Source: Ignavibacteriales bacterium (GTDB lineage: Bacteria > Bacteroidota > Ignavibacteria > Ignavibacteriales > Melioribacteraceae). Taken from it: a DNA stretch of 11,713 nt. The notes beneath the pieces are model-generated. The model made no database searches. It had not been told where the DNA came from and worked only from the letters and a program-made list of their open reading frames with translations. Made by a program: the position numbers and the translations under genes. The stretch covers positions 1 to 11,713 of the forward strand of contig QYQI01000097.1 in assembly GCA_007280825.1 (NCBI GenBank), read 5' to 3'. This document shows positions 5,864-11,713 of the stretch, piece after piece (within the stretch, counting starts at the first letter, position 1; each line of letters opens with the position of its first letter).

Positions 5864-8347
5864 ATGGTACTTCTAAAAGCGCATCAACCAAAAGAATTAA
5901 AACCAGAAGATTTGAAATGGACTTGCGACACAAAAGTATTTGATTTTGAAAGCACAGAAAAAGTGAAACCGATCGAAGGAATCGTCGGGCAAGAACGAGC
6001 ATTAAAAGCATTAGCGTTAGGTGTTGAGTTAAAAAGTCCGGGTTATAATATTTTTATTACAGGTTTATCCGGCACTGGAAAGTTTACAGCAATAAAACAA
6101 ATGCTGGAATCAATAACACCAAATTATTCTCATCTGAATGATTATGCGTATGTAAATAATTTTCAAGATGAGGACAGACCAACGCTTCTGCAATTTCCTT
6201 CGGGACAGGCAACAAAATTTAGAAAAGATCTTTCATGGGTAATTAAATTCTTACAAGAAAAAATTCCGCAATTACTTGCTACAGATCCCTTCACATCAAA
6301 AAAGAAACAAATGCTGCATGAGTTCGGACAAACTCAGCAGAAAATGATGAGCGACTTCGAAGATAAATTACGAAAAGATAATTTTACACTCGGACAGGTG
6401 AAAGTTGGTGAAATGGTTCGTCCGGAAATTTTGGCAGTGGTAGAAGATAAACCGGTTTTTGTCCAGCAATTGGATGAACTGATCCAATCAGAAAAATTAA
6501 CTAAAGAAAAAGCGCAAGAAATAATTACTAAATATGCGTCTTATCAAGATGAACTTCAGATTCTTTTCAAACAAAGTTTAAAACTGACACAAGAGTTCCA
6601 AGAAAAAGTTACACAACTCGAAGCAGATTTTGTAAATGGATTCATTATGGTCACTATTGATGATCTCAAAAAGAAATATAAGACGCAATCTGTAAAAGCT
6701 TTTCTGGATCAAGTACATGAAAGTATTCTGCAAAACCTTGATGTGTTTAAGGGACAAAAACCTGTACGCGAAGAAACCGGCGGTGGAATTGTAATTGATT
6801 ACTTAAAAGAATATGAAGTAAATATCATACTCGATAATTCTTCCATAAAGAAATGTCCGGTAATAGTTGAGACATCACCAACATATAATAACCTTTTTGG
6901 CACAATAGAAAAATACAGCGACGGCAAAGGCGGATGGTACGCAGACTTCACAAAAATAAAAGCCGGGTCGCTGCTGCGTGCTAACGGCGGCTACTTAATT
7001 ATTAATGCAATGGATGCTTTTGGTGAACCCGGCGTTTGGAAAACCTTAAAACGTGTTTTACTATTCGGACAGTTAGAGATTCAAGATCTTGCAAATATCT
7101 ATCAGTTTTCTCCCAGCATAATAAAACCAGAACCAATCAATATTGACACAAAAGTAATTTTGATCGGTAACGCTAACATCTACTCAATACTTTCTTCTTA
7201 TGAAGACGACTTCAATAAGATTTTTAAAGTGAAAGCTGATTTTGATTATGAAATGAAACGCACTGATACTGCAATGACCGAATATGCAATGATCATTAAA
7301 AAATTAATTGAGAGTGAGAAACTTTTGGAATTTGATAAATCGGCAATAGCAAAAATTATTGAATACGGTGCCCGTTATGCAGGAGAAAAAAATAAATTAA
7401 CAACTCGTTTCGCTTATATAGCCGATCTCGTGCGGGAATCAAATTTTTGGGCGCATAGTGCCGGGCATAAAATGGTTACTAAAAAAAATGTTGATGAGGC
7501 ATTCAATGCATCAAAAGAACGGCACGGACTCTATGAATCAAAACTTTCTGAAATGATAAATGACGGAACAATTTTAATTGATACGGACGGAGCGCGGGTT
7601 GGAACAATCAACGGTCTCGCTGTTTATGAAAGCGGTCAGCATTCATTTGGGAAACCTACGCGTATTACAGCTTCAGTTTCTTTAGGCAATGGGATTATAA
7701 TTAATGTTGAACGCGAAGCAGGTCTAAGCGGGAATACTCACAATAAAGGTGTGCTCATCATCTCGGGATACTTTAGAGAAAATTTTGGAAATCGAATTCC
7801 GCTTTCATTTCAAGCAAGCTTGGTTTTTGAACAAGGATACGGAATGATAGACGGCGACAGCGCTTCTATAACAGAAATTTGCGCACTGCTTTCTGCACTT
7901 TCGAACATTCCAATAAAACAATCTTTTGCAATTACCGGATCTGTAAATCAAAAAGGCGAGATACAACCAATCGGCGGAGTTAACGAGAAGATAGAAGGAT
8001 TTTTTGATGTCTGCAAAATGAAAGGTCTGACAGGAAAGCATGGAGTAATTATTCCGCAACAAAATGTAAAAGATTTGATGCTGAAAGATGAAGTTTTGAA
8101 TGCTGTGAAGAAAAATCAATTTCATGTTTATGCAGTTTCTAAAGTTGAAGAAGCTATTGAGATTCTTACAGGTTTACGCGCCGGTAAAAAGTTAACCAAT
8201 GGAAGATATCAATCAGATACTATCTTCGGAGAAGTAGAAAAAGAACTTACTGCAATGAGAAAGAGAATACGCCCGCCGTCATCAAAGAAGAATAATTCAA
8301 AACCGAACGGCAATCATGAGGGAAAAACATTAAAGAGAAAAAAATAA
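5864..8347 (+). CDS. Lon-family (S16) ATP-dependent protease with AAA domain (AAA_32/Lon_C architecture, YcbZ-like)
   Basis: A cytosolic 827-residue protein that combines an N-terminal ATPase region with a C-terminal Lon protease domain and lacks the Lon substrate-binding N-domain. Visible parts are GIVGQERALKAL (39-50); Walker A GLSGTGKFT (67-75) with K73 followed by Phe; a long helical, probably coiled-coil insert (about 145-285); KGGWYADFTKIKAGSLLRANGGYLIINAMD (355-384), where the Walker B position reads N381-A382 rather than D-E; a sensor segment VILIGNAN (431-438); and FKVKADFDYEM. The protease domain has DGDSAS with the catalytic S666 and GGVNEKIEGF with K709, the Lon Ser-Lys dyad. A basic, polar tail (about 803-827) ends it. 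It is divergent from mfd, with AGGA eight bases upstream of the ATG. It probably degrades misfolded or regulatory proteins; substrates are unknown. It is not the classical Lon. Confidence 0.93.
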   Translation: MVLLKAHQPKELKPEDLKWTCDTKVFDFESTEKVKPIEGIVGQERALKALALGVELKSPGYNIFITGLSGTGKFTAIKQMLESITPNYSHLNDYAYVNNFQDEDRPTLLQFPSGQATKFRKDLSWVIKFLQEKIPQLLATDPFTSKKKQMLHEFGQTQQKMMSDFEDKLRKDNFTLGQVKVGEMVRPEILAVVEDKPVFVQQLDELIQSEKLTKEKAQEIITKYASYQDELQILFKQSLKLTQEFQEKVTQLEADFVNGFIMVTIDDLKKKYKTQSVKAFLDQVHESILQNLDVFKGQKPVREETGGGIVIDYLKEYEVNIILDNSSIKKCPVIVETSPTYNNLFGTIEKYSDGKGGWYADFTKIKAGSLLRANGGYLIINAMDAFGEPGVWKTLKRVLLFGQLEIQDLANIYQFSPSIIKPEPINIDTKVILIGNANIYSILSSYEDDFNKIFKVKADFDYEMKRTDTAMTEYAMIIKKLIESEKLLEFDKSAIAKIIEYGARYAGEKNKLTTRFAYIADLVRESNFWAHSAGHKMVTKKNVDEAFNASKERHGLYESKLSEMINDGTILIDTDGARVGTINGLAVYESGQHSFGKPTRITASVSLGNGIIINVEREAGLSGNTHNKGVLIISGYFRENFGNRIPLSFQASLVFEQGYGMIDGDSASITEICALLSALSNIPIKQSFAITGSVNQKGEIQPIGGVNEKIEGFFDVCKMKGLTGKHGVIIPQQNVKDLMLKDEVLNAVKKNQFHVYAVSKVEEAIEILTGLRAGKKLTNGRYQSDTIFGEVEKELTAMRKRIRPPSSKKNNSKPNGNHEGKTLKRKK

Positions 8348-8416
8348 TTGAGAATGGAGAATGGCGAATTGAGAATTTGAAAAACACTTGCAATTCTAAA
8401 TGAGTAATTTTCAATT
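8346..8416 (+). repeat. Short direct repeats and inverted repeat between the Lon-type gene and amrS
   Basis: aattgagaat occurs at 8346-8355 and 8367-8376, 21 bases apart, and gagaatgg occurs twice, at 8350-8357 and 8357-8364. The second unit, aattgagaatt (8367-8377), can pair with aattttcaatt (8406-8416) with one G-U pair and a 28-base loop. The stem ends two bases before the amrS ATG. It may be a dispersed intergenic repeat fragment or a translation-control hairpin. It has no T-run typical of a terminator. Confidence 0.45.
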
Positions 8417-8418
8417 AT

Positions 8419-9444
8419 ATGAAAACAGAAACTCTACATCTTGCAAACTGGTGGGAAAAAACTGAAACTGGTAAGCTACTCTGCACGCTTTGCCCACGCT
8501 ATTGTACAATCGGTGAAGGACAAGCGGGATTTTGTTACATCCGCCAAAACATCGAAGGAAAACTTTATTCAACCGGATATGGAAAACCAACCGGCTTCGC
8601 AATTGATCCGATAGAAAAAAAACCACTTAATCATTTTCTCCCAGGAACTGAAATTTTAAGTTTTGGGACAGCGGGATGTAATCTTGGATGCAAATTCTGC
8701 CAGAACTGGTCAATCAGCAAAGCTAAATTAGACAGCGTTCATTCCCTTTCTTATTCACCGGAGGATGTTGTTGCTCTTGCTAAGAAACATAATGTTCCAT
8801 CTATAGCTTTTACATATAATGATCCTGTTATCTTTGGTGAATATGTTATAGATATTTCTAAGATTGCCCAGGAAGAAAATATTAAATCCGTAATGGTTAC
8901 TGCTGGATATATTGATAAAAATGCACGTAAAGATGTTTTCAAATATATTGATGCTGCCAATGTTGATCTAAAAGCTTTCTCTGAAAATTTCTATCACAAA
9001 TTAACTTACTCACATATTAATTATGTTCTTGATACTCTTATATGGTTAAAAAAAGAAACTGCTATTTGGTTTGAAATAACTACACTTCTAATACCCAGTG
9101 AGAATGATTCCGAAGATGAGACAAAAAAAATGTGCGGGTGGATTTTAGAAAATCTTGGAGATGAGGTGCCGCTACATTTTACAGCATTTCATCCCGATTT
9201 TAAGTTGATAAATAAAGGGCCAACTCCGGCATCAACATTAATTAAGGCGCGGAAGATTGCGCTTCAATCTGGAATTAAGTTTTGTTATGTGGGTAATATT
9301 CACGATTCAATTGGGCAAAATACTTATTGCCCTCATTGCAGTCATAAACTTATTGTTAGAGACTGGCATTCTGTTAAGAGTTATAAGATAACGGGTAATA
9401 AATGTCCTTCGTGCGGCATTTTAATTGCGGGTGTTTTTTCTTAA
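8419..9444 (+). CDS. amrS: AmmeMemoRadiSam system radical SAM enzyme AmrS
   Basis: A 341-residue radical SAM protein of the AmrS (PflA-like) family, whose reaction is not established. The N-terminal cysteines C22, C25, C29 and C39 lie in LCTLCPRYC and GFCYIR. The radical SAM cluster site is GCNLGCKFCQNW (C87, C91, C94; CxxxCxxC), which binds the 4Fe-4S cluster that cleaves S-adenosylmethionine. FTYNDPVIFGEY (131-142) and VTAGYIDKNA are family features. A C-terminal zinc-ribbon-like part has CPHC (C304, C307) and CPSCG (C329, C332). The length is typical. The usual partners, AMMECR1 and Memo proteins, are not seen in the window. It follows the Lon-type gene by 71 bases in the same direction. 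No Shine-Dalgarno site is evident, and a stem precedes the ATG. The family call is firm; the substrate is unknown. Confidence 0.94.
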   Translation: MKTETLHLANWWEKTETGKLLCTLCPRYCTIGEGQAGFCYIRQNIEGKLYSTGYGKPTGFAIDPIEKKPLNHFLPGTEILSFGTAGCNLGCKFCQNWSISKAKLDSVHSLSYSPEDVVALAKKHNVPSIAFTYNDPVIFGEYVIDISKIAQEENIKSVMVTAGYIDKNARKDVFKYIDAANVDLKAFSENFYHKLTYSHINYVLDTLIWLKKETAIWFEITTLLIPSENDSEDETKKMCGWILENLGDEVPLHFTAFHPDFKLINKGPTPASTLIKARKIALQSGIKFCYVGNIHDSIGQNTYCPHCSHKLIVRDWHSVKSYKITGNKCPSCGILIAGVFS

Positions 9445-9452
9445 AAAAGTAG

Positions 9453-9482
9453 TTGTATAAATTAATTTATTATGAATATATT
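9453..9482 (+). promoter_or_regulatory. Possible sigma70-like promoter for the three-gene sensor locus
   Basis: TTGTAT (9453-9458) and TATATT (9477-9482) are 18 bases apart and lie about 80 bases before the first gene of the downstream locus. In such AT-rich DNA this match has low weight. Lineages related to Bacteroidetes can use a different -7/-33 consensus, which I do not see here. Confidence 0.25.
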
Positions 9483-9497
9483 GATGCGGGGGATATA

Positions 9498-9538
9498 TTT
9501 CTCAAGAGAAAAATCCTTCGGAAAAAAATATTTTTTTC
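9498..9538 (+). repeat. Small hairpin and 18-bp A/T palindrome in the leader of the secreted-protein gene
   Basis: tttctc-aa-gagaaa (9498-9511) is a perfect 6-bp inverted repeat. It is followed by the perfect palindrome gaaaaaaatatttttttc at 9521-9538. The second element lies about 12 bases before the GGAG ribosome site (9551-9554). The A7/T7 element could act as a weak bidirectional terminator after amrS, a leader structure, or a protein-binding site. Nothing here decides among these. Confidence 0.4.
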
Positions 9539-9559
9539 AATTTATATATTGGAGCTATT

Positions 9560-10054
9560 ATGAAAAAGTTGAAAGTACTTATTACTTTTTTCACTATCAT
9601 ATTGATGATCGGTTCATCAGTTGTTAGTGCCCAAGGTAAACTTGGTGTTGTTGGTAAATTAATGAGCAAGCAAGAAGCAAAAGTTTTATTTGGTAAGGTC
9701 ATTGGTTCAATTGATATTCCTGCCCAAGATTTAAGAGATGCTCTTAAAAATGATAAGGAATATGTTTTATTTACAATTAAAAACAACCGCGTTGTTATTC
9801 GCGATGAAAAGAAAAATTCATTGTCGGAAGAGAACGAATATCTTGATGATAATGATGTATTGTACGTTTTCAGCAAGAGCCAGGTTGAGCAATTAATGAA
9901 TTTTGCGAAACCAAGAAAATCAAAAGGATTAACTACAATGGCTACAACTAATCCTGTAGTTACTTTTGAAGTAAGAGCATCAGTTTTAACTTTAACAGCC
10001 GGCGAAACTACTCTTGAATTTGCTTTACCATGTCCGCCAATGTGTGCTGACTAA
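9560..10054 (+). CDS. Small secreted protein of unknown function with C-terminal CPPMC motif
   Basis: A 164-residue protein with a textbook signal peptide: basic start MKKLK, hydrophobic core to about residue 20, and probable signal peptidase I cleavage after SVVSA (residue 24), so it should be periplasmic or secreted. No lipobox Cys follows the core. I do not recognise a family. The mature part has a mixed alpha/beta look with charged segments (for example RDEKKNSLSEENEYLDDND, 81-99), a beta-like stretch PVVTFEVRASVLTLTAGETTLEF (132-154), and the end LPCPPMCAD, whose two Cys (158, 162) are the only ones in the protein and may form a disulfide or bind a metal. GGAG lies five bases before the ATG. 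The next gene, a membrane protein, starts eight bases after its stop, followed by a histidine kinase, so a sensing or accessory role is plausible but unproven. Confidence 0.8.
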   Translation: MKKLKVLITFFTIILMIGSSVVSAQGKLGVVGKLMSKQEAKVLFGKVIGSIDIPAQDLRDALKNDKEYVLFTIKNNRVVIRDEKKNSLSEENEYLDDNDVLYVFSKSQVEQLMNFAKPRKSKGLTTMATTNPVVTFEVRASVLTLTAGETTLEFALPCPPMCAD

Positions 10055-10062
10055 GATTTCAT

Positions 10063-10641
10063 ATGTCAATAACTTCAATTTTTAAAATATTAGTCTACGC
10101 TAGTATTATTGTTTGGCTATTCCCACCTATAAGGCAATTTAAAAAAAGTAATTTCTATTTTTTTTTAATACTAGCATTGATGGATCCGATTGCACTTATA
10201 TATTTTGAAATTTTTAAAAGTACAATCTCGTTCAACTATTATCTAGTTTGCAATTATTTTCTTTTAGTAAGTATTTTATGGAATAGTATTAAAAGCGAAA
10301 TAAAATATTCATTAATCGTAGGTGGATTATTTTATATAATATTATTGTACACGATAAATTTTTCAACTAATGATCATTTATTAATAGCAATAATTATACA
10401 AATCATAATTTTACTTGTATTCTTGAAAATTTTTATTGTAGAATATGCTATCAATTCTAAATTAAATATTTTCTATTTAGCATTAGTTTTTTATATTCTT
10501 ACAATTATTTCAAAATTTTTAATTGTACTCATAGGATTTGCTGATGCAACTGCTTTCTTTATTATTACAACAATCGCGCAAATATTCTTTGGACTCTTCT
10601 TTTCGGTCAGCAGAGAAAATAAGCTCGGAAAAACTGTTTAG
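10063..10641 (+). CDS. Seven-helix integral membrane protein of unknown function
   Basis: A 192-residue, highly hydrophobic protein with about seven transmembrane helices by eye (near 5-21, 31-51, 56-73, 81-99, 105-125, 134-157 and 162-181). Basic residues cluster in RQFKK (24-28), KSEIK (77-81), NSK (131-133) and the tail REN-KLGK, which predicts N-terminus out and C-terminus in. No family motif is recognised. The gene is markedly AT-rich, partly because Ile, Phe, Leu and Asn dominate. It starts eight bases after the secreted-protein gene without a visible Shine-Dalgarno site, which suggests coupling. Its 3' end overlaps the probable start of the histidine-kinase gene by 98 bases. Because a 7TM protein sits directly before a kinase that has only one helix of its own, it may serve as its sensor or partner; that is inference. 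Confidence 0.82.
   Translation: MSITSIFKILVYASIIVWLFPPIRQFKKSNFYFFLILALMDPIALIYFEIFKSTISFNYYLVCNYFLLVSILWNSIKSEIKYSLIVGGLFYIILLYTINFSTNDHLLIAIIIQIIILLVFLKIFIVEYAINSKLNIFYLALVFYILTIISKFLIVLIGFADATAFFIITTIAQIFFGLFFSVSRENKLGKTV
10533..10546 (+). promoter_or_regulatory. Ribosome site and ATG that probably start the histidine kinase inside the upstream gene
   Basis: AGGA at 10533-10536 lies seven bases before an ATG at 10544-10546 in the kinase frame. An in-frame TAG at 10532-10534 closes that frame just upstream, so this is the first possible ATG. Alternatives are a TTG at 10589 with no ribosome site, or the ATG at 10730, which would drop the membrane helix. Confidence 0.5.
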
Positions 10642-11713
10642 TGTAGAGAATCCTTTATTATTTTCTTTGTTCTTGCTGGTTCTAATCTTGGCGATAACTT
10701 TTATCTATTATCGCTTTGTAATAATACCGATGCGAAAGAAGCATCTTAAAGCAGAAGAGAACATGCGTCTTGAGAAAGCAGAATCTATTGCACTTTTTGC
10801 AGAACTTTCTCCAGATCCTATTTTCAGACTTGATGAATCCGGAAAAATTATTCTAGCAAATAATTCCGCACACAAAATCTTTCCGCATCAAGTATTAATT
10901 GGTGAGACTATACAAACCCATTTCCCTTTTATACAAAATAAAGAGATAAAAGAAATCATAGATCAAGAAAAAACCATCAATCAATCTGCCTTAATAGGAA
11001 ATAATTATTTTCAATTCATTCTTGAAGGTATTAGTAAACTTAATATCTGCCAGGTTTACGGCCGCGATATAACCGAATTGAAAAACACAGAAAGCAATTT
11101 AAAAGTAGCGTTAGTTAATGCGGAAGAATCTAAACGGTTAAAGGAATTCTTCTTAGCGCAAATTTCACATGAGATCCGTTCACCATTGAATGTTATAGTT
11201 GGTTGTACTGATCTTTTGCTTGAAGAATCTAACGATGCGATCGAAAATGAGTTCGGTTCTATTCTACGTTCAATGAAAAATAACAGCAAGCGATTATATA
11301 GAACATTTGACCTGCTGTTAAATATGTCGCAGCTACAAACGGGCAAATACGACATTCGCCTGGAAAAAGTTGATCTTTATGCTCTATTAAAAACTCTCCA
11401 AAGCGAGTACACATCTTTAGTCGAAGAGAAAGGATTAATTATTAATCTGACTAATCCAATTAAAGAAGATGCTAATGTTGTTGCAGATCATTATTCGATT
11501 ACCCAAATATTTTCAAATCTTTTAGATAATTCGATCAAATACACAAGTAAAGGTGAGATCAACTTAAACATTTACAGAAACAACACAAATATTTGTGTTG
11601 ATTTAACAGATACAGGCAAAGGAATATCTAAAGAATATATTAATAAACTGTTCGCTCCGTTTTCACAGGAAGAAATGGGATATACAAGAAGATACGAGGG
11701 AACAGGATTAGGA
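10544..11713 (+). CDS. Membrane-bound PAS-domain sensor histidine kinase, C-terminus cut by the window
   Basis: Two-component sensor kinase, 390 residues visible. One transmembrane helix (about 38-61) is followed by a cytoplasmic linker, a PAS domain (about 82-190, beginning FAELSPDPIFRLDESGKIILANNSA), then HisKA with the phosphoacceptor H209 in SHEIRSPLN. The HATPase_c domain shows the N box NLLDNSIKYT (N329), the G1 box DTGKGIS (D356, G358, G360), the F-box region FAPFSQEE, and the start of the G2 box EGTGLG, where the sequence ends. All catalytic residues in view are intact. It autophosphorylates on His and would pass phosphate to a response regulator, which may lie beyond the window. The first ~35 residues before the helix are odd, because that stretch is also coding for the upstream membrane protein; the true start could be 10589. 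The signal is unknown; the neighbouring 7TM and secreted proteins are candidates for input. Confidence 0.9.
   Translation, partial: MQLLSLLLQQSRKYSLDSSFRSAEKISSEKLFSVENPLLFSLFLLVLILAITFIYYRFVIIPMRKKHLKAEENMRLEKAESIALFAELSPDPIFRLDESGKIILANNSAHKIFPHQVLIGETIQTHFPFIQNKEIKEIIDQEKTINQSALIGNNYFQFILEGISKLNICQVYGRDITELKNTESNLKVALVNAEESKRLKEFFLAQISHEIRSPLNVIVGCTDLLLEESNDAIENEFGSILRSMKNNSKRLYRTFDLLLNMSQLQTGKYDIRLEKVDLYALLKTLQSEYTSLVEEKGLIINLTNPIKEDANVVADHYSITQIFSNLLDNSIKYTSKGEINLNIYRNNTNICVDLTDTGKGISKEYINKLFAPFSQEEMGYTRRYEGTGLG

Noticed and set aside
7805..8125. Leftward 106-codon open frame inside the Lon-type protease gene
   Set aside because: It lies opposite the catalytic Ser/Lys region of a well-supported gene and has no ribosome site or recognisable motif.
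8411..8960. Leftward frames of 69-71 codons opposite amrS
   Set aside because: Antisense to the conserved Cys motifs of amrS, with no supporting features.
9502..9876. Leftward 124-codon open frame across the secreted-protein gene
   Set aside because: It is antisense to a gene with a clear signal peptide and ribosome site, begins inside it, and has Ser/Phe-rich composition typical of a shadow frame.
11056..11355. Leftward 99-codon frame opposite the histidine kinase
   Set aside because: Antisense to the HisKA region with its conserved SHEIRSPLN; shadow frame.
1..11713. CRISPR array, tRNA, rRNA, transposase or phage genes
   Set aside because: No regularly spaced repeats, cloverleaf-like sequences or recombinase motifs were seen on reading both strands; small RNAs cannot be excluded by eye.

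Overview
The window is AT-rich bacterial DNA, densely coding, with no RNA genes, insertion sequences or CRISPR arrays that I could see. The gene set (a cytochrome-like haem-binding CxxCH protein, a large AAA/Lon-type protease, a stand-alone AmrS-type radical SAM enzyme, weak or absent Shine-Dalgarno sites before several genes) fits the Bacteroidota/Ignavibacteria/Chlorobi side of the tree. That placement is an inference from gene content and style, not from a marker gene.

Left part, minus strand (1-5738): five genes read leftward. In transcription order they are mfd (transcription-repair coupling factor), a small membrane-anchored haem-binding protein, a DUF72/YecE-like protein, a YbjQ-family protein, and a cation diffusion facilitator cut by the window edge. 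The gaps are 62, 14, 10 and 54 bases, so the last four and possibly all five may be co-transcribed. mfd is a housekeeping DNA-repair gene. The genes after it have a loose haem/metal flavour, but no shared function is proven.

Middle (5739-9444): a 125-base divergent intergenic region separates mfd from a rightward gene for an 827-residue Lon-family (S16) protease with an N-terminal AAA domain. It is followed after 71 bases by amrS, the radical SAM member of the AmmeMemoRadiSam set. The gap before amrS holds short direct repeats and a stem that ends just before the amrS start codon.

Right part, plus strand (9445-11713): a three-gene run encodes a small secreted protein of unknown function ending in a CPPMC motif, a very AT-rich membrane protein with about seven transmembrane helices, and a membrane-bound PAS histidine kinase that runs off the window end. 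The second and third genes overlap by up to 98 bases. This looks like a sensing unit (secreted protein, 7TM protein, kinase) and is the least familiar part of the window. Its function is inferred only from architecture and adjacency. No intergenic stretch exceeds 300 bases.
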